Source: a virus
DNA: 64,000 bases
Virus record (IMG/VR): IMGVR_UViG_3300046808_001241
Location: 153,183-217,182 of that record
Strand: one strand, 5' to 3'
The notes under the pieces were generated by a model that ran no database searches, was not told where the DNA came from, and saw only the letters and a list, made by a program, of their open reading frames with translations. Within the stretch, counting starts at the first letter, position 1. Each line of letters opens with the position of its first letter. A program made the position numbers and the translations under genes. Positions 1 to 10,199 of the stretch are shown in pieces.

Positions 1-3000
1 GATTTAGTTAAGCTTTTTTTAACTGCTCCAGCTAGTTGGCCAGCAACAGGAGGCTCCTTTAACCATTGGTTTTTTTCTTGCCAGTCATAAAGAGAATCTT
101 GATCCTGTTTTGATAATCCTCTTCCTCCGATATGTACTTTTTCGTTTTCTGTTAAAAACTCCCCAGATAAATTCAAAGTCTTAAGAGATGTAGTAAATTC
201 TTTGTTGATGAATTGAGAAGCTCCAAGATTTTGTGGCAAGAAGTATCCGCCTACATCATCCCTTGTATAGATGTCTTCTAAAACAGGAACCGTTGCAACA
301 GTGGGATAAAATCTATTAGGTAAATTTGCCCAAGGCTTTGGAGAACTAAAAAATAATTCAGGAGTAGGAGTTTCAAGATCTTGAGTAACATCTGTAGATA
401 CAGTCCAAACGAAGCTGCTCAAAGCATAATATAAAATTTCTACAGGCAATCCGTTTTTAGTATTTGTTAGAGTAATCGGAGTAGCAGAGGTATTATAATA
501 TACCGACAAGTCTTCCTGACGTTTAGATCTAAAGATTGAAGAAAGATTTGAAAATTGTGAAGTAGTTGCGGACAGATAACACCATTGTGTATCATCAACG
601 AACGTTTTATAGTTAATTGGCTGTTTCCACTCTAGAGTATAACTTTTTCTATTATAGTCTATAACGCTTCCATAAGATATTTCGAATGGAGAAATTATTG
701 GACTGTGGTTGGGCAAATAGCTATCAATGTAGTTATTTGGATATCCCCAAGAATAAATTCCCTTGAATCTTGTTGATGAAGATTTGTCTAAATAAAGCTC
801 AGCCCAGTATGGTCTTGCTCCTGGAGCATTTTGTTGAGCTTTGTTTGTGTTATAGTTCCAACCAAATAAATCATGTTCGATTAAGAAACCGTTCGTAGAT
901 GTTGTAAAATCCAATAAAACTTCTTCATCAGAAAATTCAGGAACAACTGATATTAAAGGAATATTTGTCGACTCAAAAACTCTTGCTCCTCCAACTTTTG
1001 TTGCAGTGACAGCAATTGAATACGTTCCAGTAATAGGAGGAGTAAATGTTGGGGCGAAGGTGTTTAAAATCCATTGTTGCTCGCCGTCTTCTAATCTTTC
1101 GATTCTCCACGCATTAATTGCAGTAATTTCAGTAAATTGAGTAGAAGGATATTGAGGATCTGTAGATCCAAAAGGCTTTTGTTGGAATGGCCAATTAATT
1201 GCTGTGTAGTTAACATCCGAATTTATTGCAATCTTGTCAAAAGATGACCAAACCGTATTAATGTTTTCTGAAGTATTTTCGACCTCGACAGTTGAAAGCA
1301 AGTACGAAGTTGTAGTAGGCCGTCTTTCATATCTAATAAAGTCTCCGGCATTTAGCTTCATCTGAGAAGACTTTTCAGTAGGAGCCCATGTTCCGTCTGC
1401 TTGCAATTTAGCTTCAGCCCAAACTGTTGCAGGAGTTAAAAATTTATAATTTACGGAATATGGAGGAAATTGTTCTTCTTGGGTTTTTGATGTAGCTCTG
1501 TAATAAAAATATACTTTTCCTGGTTTAAGAGTAAGAGGAGTAGTTGAAAGTAGGTTATTCGAAGTCCAAGCTCCATCACCCCAACTGTGTTTTGTTTTAG
1601 TTTTATACCAAGCAATTTCAGTAGAAGATTCAAACGTACCGCTTAAAGAATCCCTCCATGAACCAAAATCAAATTCATCTAGTTTGTTTGTTGTGTCTTC
1701 GATAACACAATCAGCAAACATATTATTGTCTTGCAATTGTCTTCCGGTATGTCCAAAAGGACTATAATAGACTTGTTTGCAAGTGCACTTTTGCCATTCA
1801 AAGCTAGAGACAGAAGGAGTGTTTGTAGTAAAAGGACAATCAGCACTATGTGGAATAGTAGCAAAAACGTCATTTACACTTGTTTCGGGGCCCTGCCATA
1901 AAAATCTTGTAAAAACTCCAGGAGCAAATAAAGCACTGAATCCGTCTTGTTTGTGAGTTTTATAACCACTTAACTGAACCATTGCTGCAGAAAGCCAAGC
2001 ACATTCAAGAGCGGCATCTGACTCATCTTTATAGTTATTAACTTTGTAAATTTTGTCTGCTAGCTCAAAAGAAGAAGCAGCAATAGATAAAGATGTTGAT
2101 ATGTCTTGAATAGAAACAGCATTGCAAGCTCCTGCAAATGAAATCTTTTCTAAATACGAATTGAATTCAGATTCCTCATTTACCGTTCCATATGGCCACA
2201 AAAGAACGTTTGTGGAGTTAGGAGAAACAGGCAATGAAGTTCTTTCAAAGCGATATAACCAAGCTCCACTTAATTCCCCGTAAGGGATTGTTGTGTCTTC
2301 GGTACGATCTGTTCTAATATAGACTTGATCAGCAAAATTTGGGTTTTTATTAGGAATTGCACCAGAGCTAATCAAAGTTGTGTTATTCAGTAATATAACA
2401 TCATGAGTGTCAGCTGGTAAGGTTTGAGACCAATAAGCTTGATTAACTTGAGCTTTTAAATCTTTTGATAGAAAATCAAACCCTTGTGTAAATTCTAAGC
2501 TCGAACCAGTCCATGGAATATTGATTCCAGATAAACCATATCCCGGAAACGGAAATATAAAAGATGTGGTGGAATTTTGCTTGAGAGAAGACTTAACTGT
2601 TTTCGGTTCTTGTTCAAAGTCTTTATAATAAAGCCAAGCACTTTCAACTCGTTCTCCATTTTTGACAAAGACGACATCTGAATCTTCAATTGTTGCTCCA
2701 GCAGTAGCTCCTTCAATTTTTAGTGAACTCAGAGCTACGGGAGTCAGCTTTCCTTTTATAGCTACACTGTTGTCCAGAGTGCCATACGGATAATAAAAAT
2801 AATTGTTTCCTGCTTGAAGAGGAACGTCTGTTGTTTCTGTTACCGAAGAAGCAGCAGTAAATGTTACTGTATACTTGTCTTCTGAAAGATAATTTTGTAA
2901 AAAACTTCCGTATAAGTCTGCATCAGATGTTTCAAGAATATTAGAAGTAAGTTCAGAAACAAATGATTCAACATCCGAACTTAATGGAAGACTCAATGAA

Positions 3001-3698
3001 CTAAACAACCATTCAGAAGAGGAAAGCACGATTCCTTTTGTGAGGAAGAATTGTTCTGTTGCATCATGAAACAAATTATAGTATCCTGATACAGGAAGGC
3101 TGGTAGATTGATCAAAATAAACGTGATCATCATAAACTTCTTCTACTTGAATTACTAACGAATCTTGAAGAGCAGAAAATTGAGGAACGACAGTTTGTAA
3201 GGATGGGTCTAGTTCGTTGTTTAATGAAGAAAAAGTTTCGAACAAATAGCGGTAAATTTCTTGCTCGATTGATGTAGGAGTTCCAACTGTATTATACTTT
3301 ACTTTGGTGTTTTTAAGTTTATTGCGAAGCTTTAGATAATACAGAGAAATATCTTTAAGCTTTTTAGCAAAGTAAGGAATAGCTAAAAGAAGTTCTTTTT
3401 CGTCAGCTAAATTTACCTTGTTGTACCAAAGGTTTTTTTCTTCTTCAGAAAAGAACAATTGGAGTTGGTCTAGAAGATAAAGATACTTTTGCCTTAAAAC
3501 AAATTTTTGAGAAAGCTGCTTTTCTTTATTGTTAGCAAACCACTCTAAAACATATCTTTGATAGTGGTACGGAGCATCCTTTTCAGCAAGACTAGGTCTG
3601 CGCTGCTTCCATTCAAGATACGAGAACGGAGCATTTAAGTCAGTCTTTGTACCCTGGGGCTCGTTACTAACAATCTGTTTAAGATATTTCGGTTCCAC
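1..3698 (-). CDS. Very large virion structural protein, C-terminus beyond the left edge
   Basis: An uninterrupted minus-strand reading frame runs from a GTG at 3698 to the left edge, more than 1230 codons with no stop. GTG is chosen because an in-frame TAA lies 12 nt upstream and no ATG or TTG comes between. The N-terminus (EPKYLKQIVSNEPQG) leads into a charged helical region rich in Lys, Leu and Tyr over about 180 residues, then a long Thr/Ser/Asn/Tyr-rich part typical of beta-rich phage structural proteins. It is the last visible gene of the baseplate operon (gp25-like, gp6-like, PKD/propeller protein, tryptophan-repeat protein), so a baseplate wedge or fibre-network role is inferred. Position and size would suit a gp7- or gp10-like role, but I see no motif proving it. 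Confidence 0.75.
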   Translation of the reverse strand, partial: MEPKYLKQIVSNEPQGTKTDLNAPFSYLEWKQRRPSLAEKDAPYHYQRYVLEWFANNKEKQLSQKFVLRQKYLYLLDQLQLFFSEEEKNLWYNKVNLADEKELLLAIPYFAKKLKDISLYYLKLRNKLKNTKVKYNTVGTPTSIEQEIYRYLFETFSSLNNELDPSLQTVVPQFSALQDSLVIQVEEVYDDHVYFDQSTSLPVSGYYNLFHDATEQFFLTKGIVLSSSEWLFSSLSLPLSSDVESFVSELTSNILETSDADLYGSFLQNYLSEDKYTVTFTAASSVTETTDVPLQAGNNYFYYPYGTLDNSVAIKGKLTPVALSSLKIEGATAGATIEDSDVVFVKNGERVESAWLYYKDFEQEPKTVKSSLKQNSTTSFIFPFPGYGLSGINIPWTGSSLEFTQGFDFLSKDLKAQVNQAYWSQTLPADTHDVILLNNTTLISSGAIPNKNPNFADQVYIRTDRTEDTTIPYGELSGAWLYRFERTSLPVSPNSTNVLLWPYGTVNEESEFNSYLEKISFAGACNAVSIQDISTSLSIAASSFELADKIYKVNNYKDESDAALECAWLSAAMVQLSGYKTHKQDGFSALFAPGVFTRFLWQGPETSVNDVFATIPHSADCPFTTNTPSVSSFEWQKCTCKQVYYSPFGHTGRQLQDNNMFADCVIEDTTNKLDEFDFGSWRDSLSGTFESSTEIAWYKTKTKHSWGDGAWTSNNLLSTTPLTLKPGKVYFYYRATSKTQEEQFPPYSVNYKFLTPATVWAEAKLQADGTWAPTEKSSQMKLNAGDFIRYERRPTTTSYLLSTVEVENTSENINTVWSSFDKIAINSDVNYTAINWPFQQKPFGSTDPQYPSTQFTEITAINAWRIERLEDGEQQWILNTFAPTFTPPITGTYSIAVTATKVGGARVFESTNIPLISVVPEFSDEEVLLDFTTSTNGFLIEHDLFGWNYNTNKAQQNAPGARPYWAELYLDKSSSTRFKGIYSWGYPNNYIDSYLPNHSPIISPFEISYGSVIDYNRKSYTLEWKQPINYKTFVDDTQWCYLSATTSQFSNLSSIFRSKRQEDLSVYYNTSATPITLTNTKNGLPVEILYYALSSFVWTVSTDVTQDLETPTPELFFSSPKPWANLPNRFYPTVATVPVLEDIYTRDDVGGYFLPQNLGASQFINKEFTTSLKTLNLSGEFLTENEKVHIGGRGLSKQDQDSLYDWQEKNQWLKEPPVAGQLAGAVKKSLTK

Positions 3699-3714
3699 TA
3701 ATAGTAATTATTCG

Positions 3715-4533
3715 TCAAATTGCTAAAAGAGGCACCTTAAATTGCTGTCCGTTAATAGTAATAACCAAGCTAGAAATACATTCTGTAATTGTTTGGCCGG
3801 GTTCTATAGAAACATTGCTCAAAGAGACCGCACCCGTCAAATCCCCTCCGGAAAGAGGCAAAAAGTTTGAGTGAGAATATTGTAAAGAAATTGAGTTGTC
3901 CCAATTTGTTGCAGAATTTGTTTGAACTGTTGAGAATGCGCTATCCCAATTTGCAGAGAGATCCCTTAATTCTGCATCAAATGTATTGTCAATTTCCCAT
4001 GTTGCGGAATTGGTTTGGACGACGGTATAAACCTCATTCCAAGCTCCTGAATTTGACTCTACGAGGGTATATGCAGTTTGCCAGTTTGCTGACAAATCCC
4101 GTAATTCCGTATCAATGGAGTTGTCAGTTTCCCAAGTAGCAGAATTAGCTTGAATCAGAGTATAGCTTTCAATCCACGATGCAGAATTTGATTCAACCGT
4201 TGAAAACGTACTATCCCAATTTGCAGACAAATCCCTTAATTCCGTATCAATGGAGTTGTTAGTTTCCCAAGTAGCAGAATTTGTTTGAATTAACGTATAA
4301 GCTTCTTCCCAAAATGCAGAGTTTGAACTAACAAGAGTATAAACAGATTCCCAATTGCCTGACAAATCTTTTAAATCAGTTCCTTGATATTTAAACAAAT
4401 CAGGAAGACTATCTTGAACTGTTTGAAAAGTTGTTCTTAGTTCCCCTGTAGCACTTGCTTTATATCCTACAAGATAATCCCCACTTTCGAGTGATGTAGA
4501 AAGATCAAAATCTGTTAGCTTCTTGTTTGCCAT
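3715..4533 (-). CDS. Tryptophan-repeat tail fibre-like protein
   Basis: This 272-residue protein contains three full copies and one partial copy of a 45-residue repeat (about residues 54-215). Each repeat has the pattern DLSxNWxSxxxxVxSNSAxW, then YTLIQxNSATWE, then DTELR. Within a repeat, Trp residues recur about every 14-16 positions, which suggests a regular rod or trimeric fibre. After the repeats comes LPLSGGDLTGAVSL, a signature seen near the distal parts of many phage tail fibres, then a compact C-terminal domain. It sits 4 nt after the PKD/propeller gene and is followed by the giant gene running off the left edge. A short fibre or baseplate-attached spike is inferred. The repeats are also near-identical in DNA, so copy number could vary by recombination. 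Confidence 0.7.
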   Translation of the reverse strand: MANKKLTDFDLSTSLESGDYLVGYKASATGELRTTFQTVQDSLPDLFKYQGTDLKDLSGNWESVYTLVSSNSAFWEEAYTLIQTNSATWETNNSIDTELRDLSANWDSTFSTVESNSASWIESYTLIQANSATWETDNSIDTELRDLSANWQTAYTLVESNSGAWNEVYTVVQTNSATWEIDNTFDAELRDLSANWDSAFSTVQTNSATNWDNSISLQYSHSNFLPLSGGDLTGAVSLSNVSIEPGQTITECISSLVITINGQQFKVPLLAI

Positions 4534-4537
4534 AATG

Positions 4538-7500
4538 TTAATTATCGCTTATTAAGCGTTTTGTTAAAATGTTGTTGAACATAGTTTCTACCAAACCATT
4601 GTCACCATACCACTCTTCATAGGAGGAAAGTGTATAATCAACGGTTGTGAAATCAGAGTCCCAATTGATTATATTGCCTTTATAACCAATCTGCTCTTCG
4701 TTGTACTCAAAGAAGTAATAATTGTCAAAAATCGGTTCCCTTAATCCTTCAACTTGTATAGCAGAAAGTTGATATTTTAGATTCGGAGAAGGAAGCTCGA
4801 TCGACATATTGTTGATGGTTAAAATGTCTCGTTCGTTTTGAATATCGATTAAGATATTTCCAGCACTTAAAGGAGCAACGTAAACCAGTTGATATTTGTC
4901 GCTGTAAATACGATCTTTTGCAAAAATATACTGACCTGCAGAAACAAATGATGCTTCAGACAACACAGGACCTATGTTTTTGTTTAAATCTGTTTCATAA
5001 ACAACCTGGCCTCTTAATCTGTGTTTTGGTACTGAAAATAGATTTATTAATCTGCTTACTTCTACAGGAAAGTCTGTTCCGTAAATGTTAGCTGGTACAG
5101 ATAATTGTTCTGCAAACGATAATAACTGTGTTATTTCAGCCGTTTCGAAGTCTCCATGAGTCTGTACGAAGTTTGCAATTCTTTCATAGGCCACTCTTCC
5201 GATATCTTCTTTTGTAAGAATTCCGTCTCCAGCAACAGCTGACAAAAATTCATCAAATAAGATAGGATTTTCTTTTAGAATTTCCGGAAGAGCAAGAGAT
5301 TTAAAATACCCAGCACAATCAAACTCTTCATTAACTTTTGCTATATTGAATGAATTGTTTAGATCATACACATTAAACGGGGTAGAAGATCCTCTTACAG
5401 GTAATGAACTATAAGAACCACTATATTTTTGATACCATCTGTTTCCACTCCAATCTCCACCTGCTTGAGCCGACCTTACCTTTTCTTCAGGCAGAGCGCT
5501 TATATAATTTGTTCCACCTATTACTACATAATTTGTGTTTGCAGTAGGAATTAATTCAAATGTGTTCAAACTGCCAAATGGATCAGAAGTTTTAAATACA
5601 AACAACACGTTTTCTTCCGAATCCACAACCCAAACGCGATCAAAAACATCTACTGTCAACCCTCCCCAAATTTCGTTTTCATAATAGGCTTTATGAATAT
5701 CTTCCGGAGTATATCCAGAAACTTCTTCAAACGATTTTGTTGCTCCGTAAAATTTGTAGTGAGTAAATGTTTCGGTTGTATTATTATATTTGCTTAAGAA
5801 ATTGTAGCCGTGGGTAACCCATAGATTGTTGCTACGATCCAACATTATATAGCTTGGTCTGATAGCTCCCTCTATTGTCTTCAGGAGCGTTCCGTCAGTT
5901 CCTGAATGAAGTTGAATTTTATTTGAGTCCCGACAAGCAACCCAAACATTGTTTTCCGGATTTATTGTTAATGAAATAGGAACACTTGTTAAAGGAAGAG
6001 AAGTAGCTCTAAACAACTCTGCTCCAGTGTCTCCATCAAACTTGATCAAAGCAGAGCTGATTGTATGGGAATAACAAGCCCATGCATCGTTGTTGGAGTC
6101 AGTTTCAACTATTGGAGGAGAAACTAGCATCGAACCTTCTGCAGATAAACCAAGTGTTGTGTTTGGGGTGGCTGATAAAACTAAGTTCAATGAAGAATCT
6201 AGCTTTAACAAAACTTCCCTGCTATATAAAGAAATCCAGATATTACTAAAACGGTCAATTGAAATATGAGAAGGGACGTTGTAATCATCTCCAGTATAGC
6301 TAGAAATTGGAATCGTTTGATTAATTCCTAGTCCTCCATTCAAAACATAAAGAACGTCTTGATCCGCGTCTGTTGCATATAGCTTGTTTTGAATTGGATC
6401 AAAAGCCATTCCATAAACGTTCGAAGTACCAGACAATTGATAGTTTGCCAAATTTGCTGCAGTTAAAACAGGAACGCTAACATAAGAAGCAGAGCCCTCT
6501 ACAAGAATTCCCAAATCTTTATAGTATTGAATGTTTCCGCAAATTGTTGAAGAATATGTAACGATATCAATTCTGTTTATTGTGCTAACATTTGGATGGG
6601 AAACATAAACATTCGCATAAATTGGATATCCATCCGGAAAAGAAAAAGCTAAAGTAGAGCTTCCGGTTTCTTGGTTTGCAGCAATTGTGCTTACTGCAAC
6701 TACCACAGAAGAACTAAGAGGAGATAAAGGTGTAATTGTAGTAAAAAGATAACCGCTGGTAGTATTATCTTGTTCGTCAAATGCTTTGAAATACAAAGGG
6801 GCTTCAGAAGAGTTATAAGAAGTACCGTCGACTTCTACTGTATAATAATCTTCAGGAATTAGAGAACCTCCTTCTGCAGACAATACGAGTTTGACTTTGT
6901 TTACACCTCCAAGTTCGTTTGTTCTTGGATACGAAAGAACTTTTGACGGTTGAGTTGATGCATTACCGAACTCGTCAAGCAACGTAGGGTCAAATTCGCA
7001 TGTAATCATCACAGGAATTGGTACGTTTGACCATTTGATTGGATGAATGTCGCTGAGATAGTTTTCTGTGACTTTTAGTCTTGTTGGAATAGCATCATTG
7101 ATCTGCCAAGAAATTACAGCACGAGCAACTTCTGAATTGCTATAACTATAATACGGATATCTTAAAGACTCCGGAGGATATGTAAATCTTTCCGTGCTTA
7201 GCGTTGCAGCTAATAAAAGAGGACAGCCGCCTCCGGAGGCTAAGTCATCAACATAATAAAATGAAGCACTACCAGAAACAGCAACGACTTTATTATTTCT
7301 ATAAATTGGATTGGTTTTTAATACAATAGGACCATCTAAGTCTTGATCAGTTTCGGCATCGACAAACCTCCAACGAGGAACCAAAAATTCCCATTTTTCT
7401 GGAACAGCATAGCTGGGTACTGAGTTTGTGTTAAATGCTTGCAAGACGATTGATAAAGGCTGATCAATTTTTGATGACGTCAATTCAATAGTAAAGGGAG

Positions 7501-7822
7501 AATCAGATTTAACGCTTGGAGTTCCATAAGCACTCGGAAGCTGAGTAAAAATCAAAACATCTCGAAAGATGTAATCAACATCAACATCCGTTTGATCGGT
7601 TAATAAAAACCCTTCGTCCGTCCAAGCTGATAAACCAACTCTATAAACTCCAGGAAATCCATATGTAGCTGTGACAGAAGGAGTGTTATATTCAAATAAT
7701 CCATTTCCTAGATCCCATGAAAATTGAGTATATTCGGCTGGAAATTCTGCTGTGTATATGAAATCTGTTGCATATACATTGCCTTTTTGAGATTCCGGAG
7801 TAACTGTGAAATAGTTAGGCAT
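4538..7822 (-). CDS. Baseplate-associated protein with PKD-like domain and NHL-type beta-propeller
   Basis: The protein is 1094 residues long. Residues about 20-90 look like a PKD/Ig-like domain (FSWDLGNGLFEYNTPSVTA, then YGFPGVYRVGLSAWT). The middle (about 450-740) carries repeated motifs such as VYGMAFDPIQNKLYATDAD, HISIDRFSNIWISLY, LTINPENNVWVACRD and IMLDRSNNLWVTHGY, which match blades of an NHL/SMP-30-type propeller. The C-terminal 250 residues are unrelated to these folds and contain a helical stretch. Its start codon abuts the stop of the gp6-like gene, so it belongs to the baseplate operon. A structural baseplate component with carbohydrate- or protein-binding modules is inferred. No enzymatic motif was seen. 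Confidence 0.7.
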   Translation of the reverse strand: MPNYFTVTPESQKGNVYATDFIYTAEFPAEYTQFSWDLGNGLFEYNTPSVTATYGFPGVYRVGLSAWTDEGFLLTDQTDVDVDYIFRDVLIFTQLPSAYGTPSVKSDSPFTIELTSSKIDQPLSIVLQAFNTNSVPSYAVPEKWEFLVPRWRFVDAETDQDLDGPIVLKTNPIYRNNKVVAVSGSASFYYVDDLASGGGCPLLLAATLSTERFTYPPESLRYPYYSYSNSEVARAVISWQINDAIPTRLKVTENYLSDIHPIKWSNVPIPVMITCEFDPTLLDEFGNASTQPSKVLSYPRTNELGGVNKVKLVLSAEGGSLIPEDYYTVEVDGTSYNSSEAPLYFKAFDEQDNTTSGYLFTTITPLSPLSSSVVVAVSTIAANQETGSSTLAFSFPDGYPIYANVYVSHPNVSTINRIDIVTYSSTICGNIQYYKDLGILVEGSASYVSVPVLTAANLANYQLSGTSNVYGMAFDPIQNKLYATDADQDVLYVLNGGLGINQTIPISSYTGDDYNVPSHISIDRFSNIWISLYSREVLLKLDSSLNLVLSATPNTTLGLSAEGSMLVSPPIVETDSNNDAWACYSHTISSALIKFDGDTGAELFRATSLPLTSVPISLTINPENNVWVACRDSNKIQLHSGTDGTLLKTIEGAIRPSYIMLDRSNNLWVTHGYNFLSKYNNTTETFTHYKFYGATKSFEEVSGYTPEDIHKAYYENEIWGGLTVDVFDRVWVVDSEENVLFVFKTSDPFGSLNTFELIPTANTNYVVIGGTNYISALPEEKVRSAQAGGDWSGNRWYQKYSGSYSSLPVRGSSTPFNVYDLNNSFNIAKVNEEFDCAGYFKSLALPEILKENPILFDEFLSAVAGDGILTKEDIGRVAYERIANFVQTHGDFETAEITQLLSFAEQLSVPANIYGTDFPVEVSRLINLFSVPKHRLRGQVVYETDLNKNIGPVLSEASFVSAGQYIFAKDRIYSDKYQLVYVAPLSAGNILIDIQNERDILTINNMSIELPSPNLKYQLSAIQVEGLREPIFDNYYFFEYNEEQIGYKGNIINWDSDFTTVDYTLSSYEEWYGDNGLVETMFNNILTKRLISDN

Positions 7823-9633
7823 TAAATGACTTTATCTGTTTCTTGTTCCAAGACTTCGATTTGCGAAAAAACACTCTGTAAGTTATCGTAATACACAAAT
7901 TCAAAATCTTTCATTTCTATATCATTGACAATCGATTGTTTGTCTAAATCCGGATACGAAGGATTCCACATAAACAAAGAAAGTCCATTGAACGTTTCGT
8001 CTGTATCCAACCTTCTTGTAATAATTTTCGAAACTCCATCAACTGCTAGAATACTTTTAGCTAAAGAGCTGTATTCAAAAAGACCTCCAAGAGTCGCATT
8101 TGTAGGATTGAAGAAGTCTTTAAAGATCGTTTCTACTTCTGATGCAATAGATCTAGTGGATCTTTTATTGTTCGTTGAACGGATAATTTCCAATCTACAA
8201 AAATCTTTATCAGAAACAACTACTTCGTCATTAGTTTTAACACCAATGGATACTGCTTTAAACACTGGATCTAAAAACGTAATTTCAGAAGTAAGAGTCT
8301 TGAGCGAATCAATGTTTGATTTAATGATTTCTTTTTGAGCAGGCAAAAGGTACTTTAATGTTGATTGCTGACTAACTTTTGGAACACAGCAAATATAAAC
8401 GTTATTGAAATTACAGCTATCTGCATAAGCAATTTGATTCAACAAAATCTGCCTAAATGAAGTTGGAGAAACTTGTATGTCATTAAAATATTTTAAATAA
8501 TCGCTGGTATAATCCCAGTTTGAAAACACTCTTACGTCGTTAATAAAGTTGGAGAAGTTTGTTCTAATGAAGGTTTCGTAGTCTTCTTTTGTTACTAAGC
8601 GATATTGGCTCTTGAAGTTTGCAGGAGCATTTTTTCTAATATCATCTGCTGTTTCAATATCTTTTGGAACGGTTGAGCCCACAACATTATTGAAAAACAA
8701 ATTGTTTAATTGGTTTGTGTTTAAGTATGTGAACTGTTCGTTGTTTACTTCAGTCAGTAACGGTCCAAATGTTGAAGTATTAAAGATTGACTTCGTTCCA
8801 GTAGAAATTTCCCCAGGTCCGATAATTCCTTGCTGGCCAGAGCTTTGCAAATAATAAATTGCTACTTGATCGTTTTCTTCAAGCTTTCTTCCATTAATAC
8901 CATCCCCGAAAGTAACTTCATAAAGAAGATCAGAATTTAATCGTTTTTCGAACGATCTGGAAAAAGCTTGTTCCGTATAAAGTGTTGGAACGTTTGCATA
9001 TTGCACCCAACGATTTTGACGAGACTCATACACATATACATCGATGTTAAAGTGATCCACAAAAATGTTTGAAACGTTAATTGTAACAACTTCATTAGGA
9101 TCTCCGCTAGCTCTATATAATGGATTTTCACGATAAATTCCTTGGTATAAAAGTTTTTTGTTTGTTAAGTCTGTAAGTTCTACTGCTTGCGGGTCTGTTG
9201 ATATTGCAAACGAGACGTCTTCGTTAAACGAAAATGGAACTCCAGCAACAGTCAAATAGGTATAACGAGGTATTGTATAAAATCCTGCATTAAGATTTTG
9301 TGCCGAACATTGAAAAGCAAGAGTCGAAGTCTGATAGCCAATTGGTTTGTAGTCAAGAAGCTTTACAATTCTGCTAATGTTTTCATATAACTGAGCTTCA
9401 GTAAAGATCGACTCCGTACTAGTTCTGTTAAGATAGAACATCAAAGTGTTAAAAGAATATGAAATAATATCAATAATAGCAGCTAGATTTGAACCAATAT
9501 AGTTTTGATCGGTATAGATGCCCTGATCATTCATTCTTTGAATAATCAAATTACGAAGCGATATAGCATCAAATGCTGCGTAGCTATCTTTAGGTAGCGG
9601 ATATTCGTTTGTTGGTACTATTTCGTTGGCCAT
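7822..9633 (-). CDS. Baseplate wedge protein, T4 gp6-like (baseplate J family)
   Basis: The 603-residue protein has the layout of gp6/baseplate J-like wedge proteins. It has a conserved N-terminal region (YIGSNLAAIIDIISYSFNT, then LYENISRIVKLLDYKPIGY), a middle with FGDGINGRKLEENDQV, and a region YRLVTKEDYETFIRTNFSN typical of the family. In T4, gp6 forms the inner wedge ring around the central hub. It follows the gp25-like gene by one base and overlaps the next gene at its stop, as in T4-like baseplate operons. A gene of this type about 600 residues long is normal for the family. High confidence in the family, moderate in the exact T4 equivalent. Confidence 0.88.
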   Translation of the reverse strand: MANEIVPTNEYPLPKDSYAAFDAISLRNLIIQRMNDQGIYTDQNYIGSNLAAIIDIISYSFNTLMFYLNRTSTESIFTEAQLYENISRIVKLLDYKPIGYQTSTLAFQCSAQNLNAGFYTIPRYTYLTVAGVPFSFNEDVSFAISTDPQAVELTDLTNKKLLYQGIYRENPLYRASGDPNEVVTINVSNIFVDHFNIDVYVYESRQNRWVQYANVPTLYTEQAFSRSFEKRLNSDLLYEVTFGDGINGRKLEENDQVAIYYLQSSGQQGIIGPGEISTGTKSIFNTSTFGPLLTEVNNEQFTYLNTNQLNNLFFNNVVGSTVPKDIETADDIRKNAPANFKSQYRLVTKEDYETFIRTNFSNFINDVRVFSNWDYTSDYLKYFNDIQVSPTSFRQILLNQIAYADSCNFNNVYICCVPKVSQQSTLKYLLPAQKEIIKSNIDSLKTLTSEITFLDPVFKAVSIGVKTNDEVVVSDKDFCRLEIIRSTNNKRSTRSIASEVETIFKDFFNPTNATLGGLFEYSSLAKSILAVDGVSKIITRRLDTDETFNGLSLFMWNPSYPDLDKQSIVNDIEMKDFEFVYYDNLQSVFSQIEVLEQETDKVI

Positions 9634-9634
9634 A

Positions 9635-10135
9635 TTATCTGTTTCTGGATGTTTCTACAAAAATAAATGATTGTTGTTTGACGTCCAAAATAGTATTTAT
9701 AGACGTTGTTGTATTTAAAATAGGGATTGAAACAATAATTGTTATTTCATATTCATTGTCGTCTGGCTTTGCTACTACATTACAACGTTCCAGCTTGACT
9801 CTCGGTTCATACTTGTCAATAGCTGTTACAATCCTTTCCCCAATCATCTGACCGTTTATTTCAGTTATTGGTTCAAAAAGCCATTGATAGATGTCTAAGC
9901 CATACAAAGGAAATAAAAACCTTTGGCCAGGCAGAGTGTTAAAAAGATTTCTTAAAGAATTTCTGATTGCTCTTTCATCAAAATCTACTTGGGTATCGTT
10001 TCCTTCAATTTTTCTTTGTTGAGACGTGCTAAATTCACTAGACTTAGCAAAATCCAAATGCAGATCTTTAAACACATATTGCTTCTGCTTGAATTGCTCT
10101 GCTATTTGTTCCAGATTAGCGATCTTGATTGCCAT
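9635..10135 (-). CDS. Baseplate wedge protein, T4 gp25-like
   Basis: A 166-residue member of the gp25 (lysozyme-like fold, non-enzymatic) family. The core LFNTLPGQRFLFPLYGLDIY followed by QWLFEPITE is the signature of gp25/GpW-type baseplate wedge proteins, and the tail contains the usual beta strands ending in a conserved hydrophobic segment. The family nucleates the wedge and contacts the sheath. It is the first gene of the minus-strand baseplate operon. An AATAAGTA octamer lies 6 nt upstream of the ATG, resembling the late promoter pattern of this genome. Confidence 0.88.
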   Translation of the reverse strand: MAIKIANLEQIAEQFKQKQYVFKDLHLDFAKSSEFSTSQQRKIEGNDTQVDFDERAIRNSLRNLFNTLPGQRFLFPLYGLDIYQWLFEPITEINGQMIGERIVTAIDKYEPRVKLERCNVVAKPDDNEYEITIIVSIPILNTTTSINTILDVKQQSFIFVETSRNR

Positions 10136-10185
10136 TAAAATTACTTATTCAAAGAAAATTTGAATGAGATTTTTGAAATAAAATT

Positions 10186-10193
10186 GATAAATA
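10186..10193 (+). promoter_or_regulatory. T4-type late promoter octamer GATAAATA
   Basis: GATAAATA lies 6 nt before the ATG of the following gene. In T4 the octamer occupies about -13 to -6, so the transcript would begin at or next to the start codon. Confidence 0.6.
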
Positions 10194-10199
10194 AGATTC

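Noticed and set aside
7925-8338. Plus-strand 137-codon frame opposite the gp6-like gene
   Set aside because: Shadow of a clear baseplate gene; no promoter, ribosome site or recognisable protein pattern.
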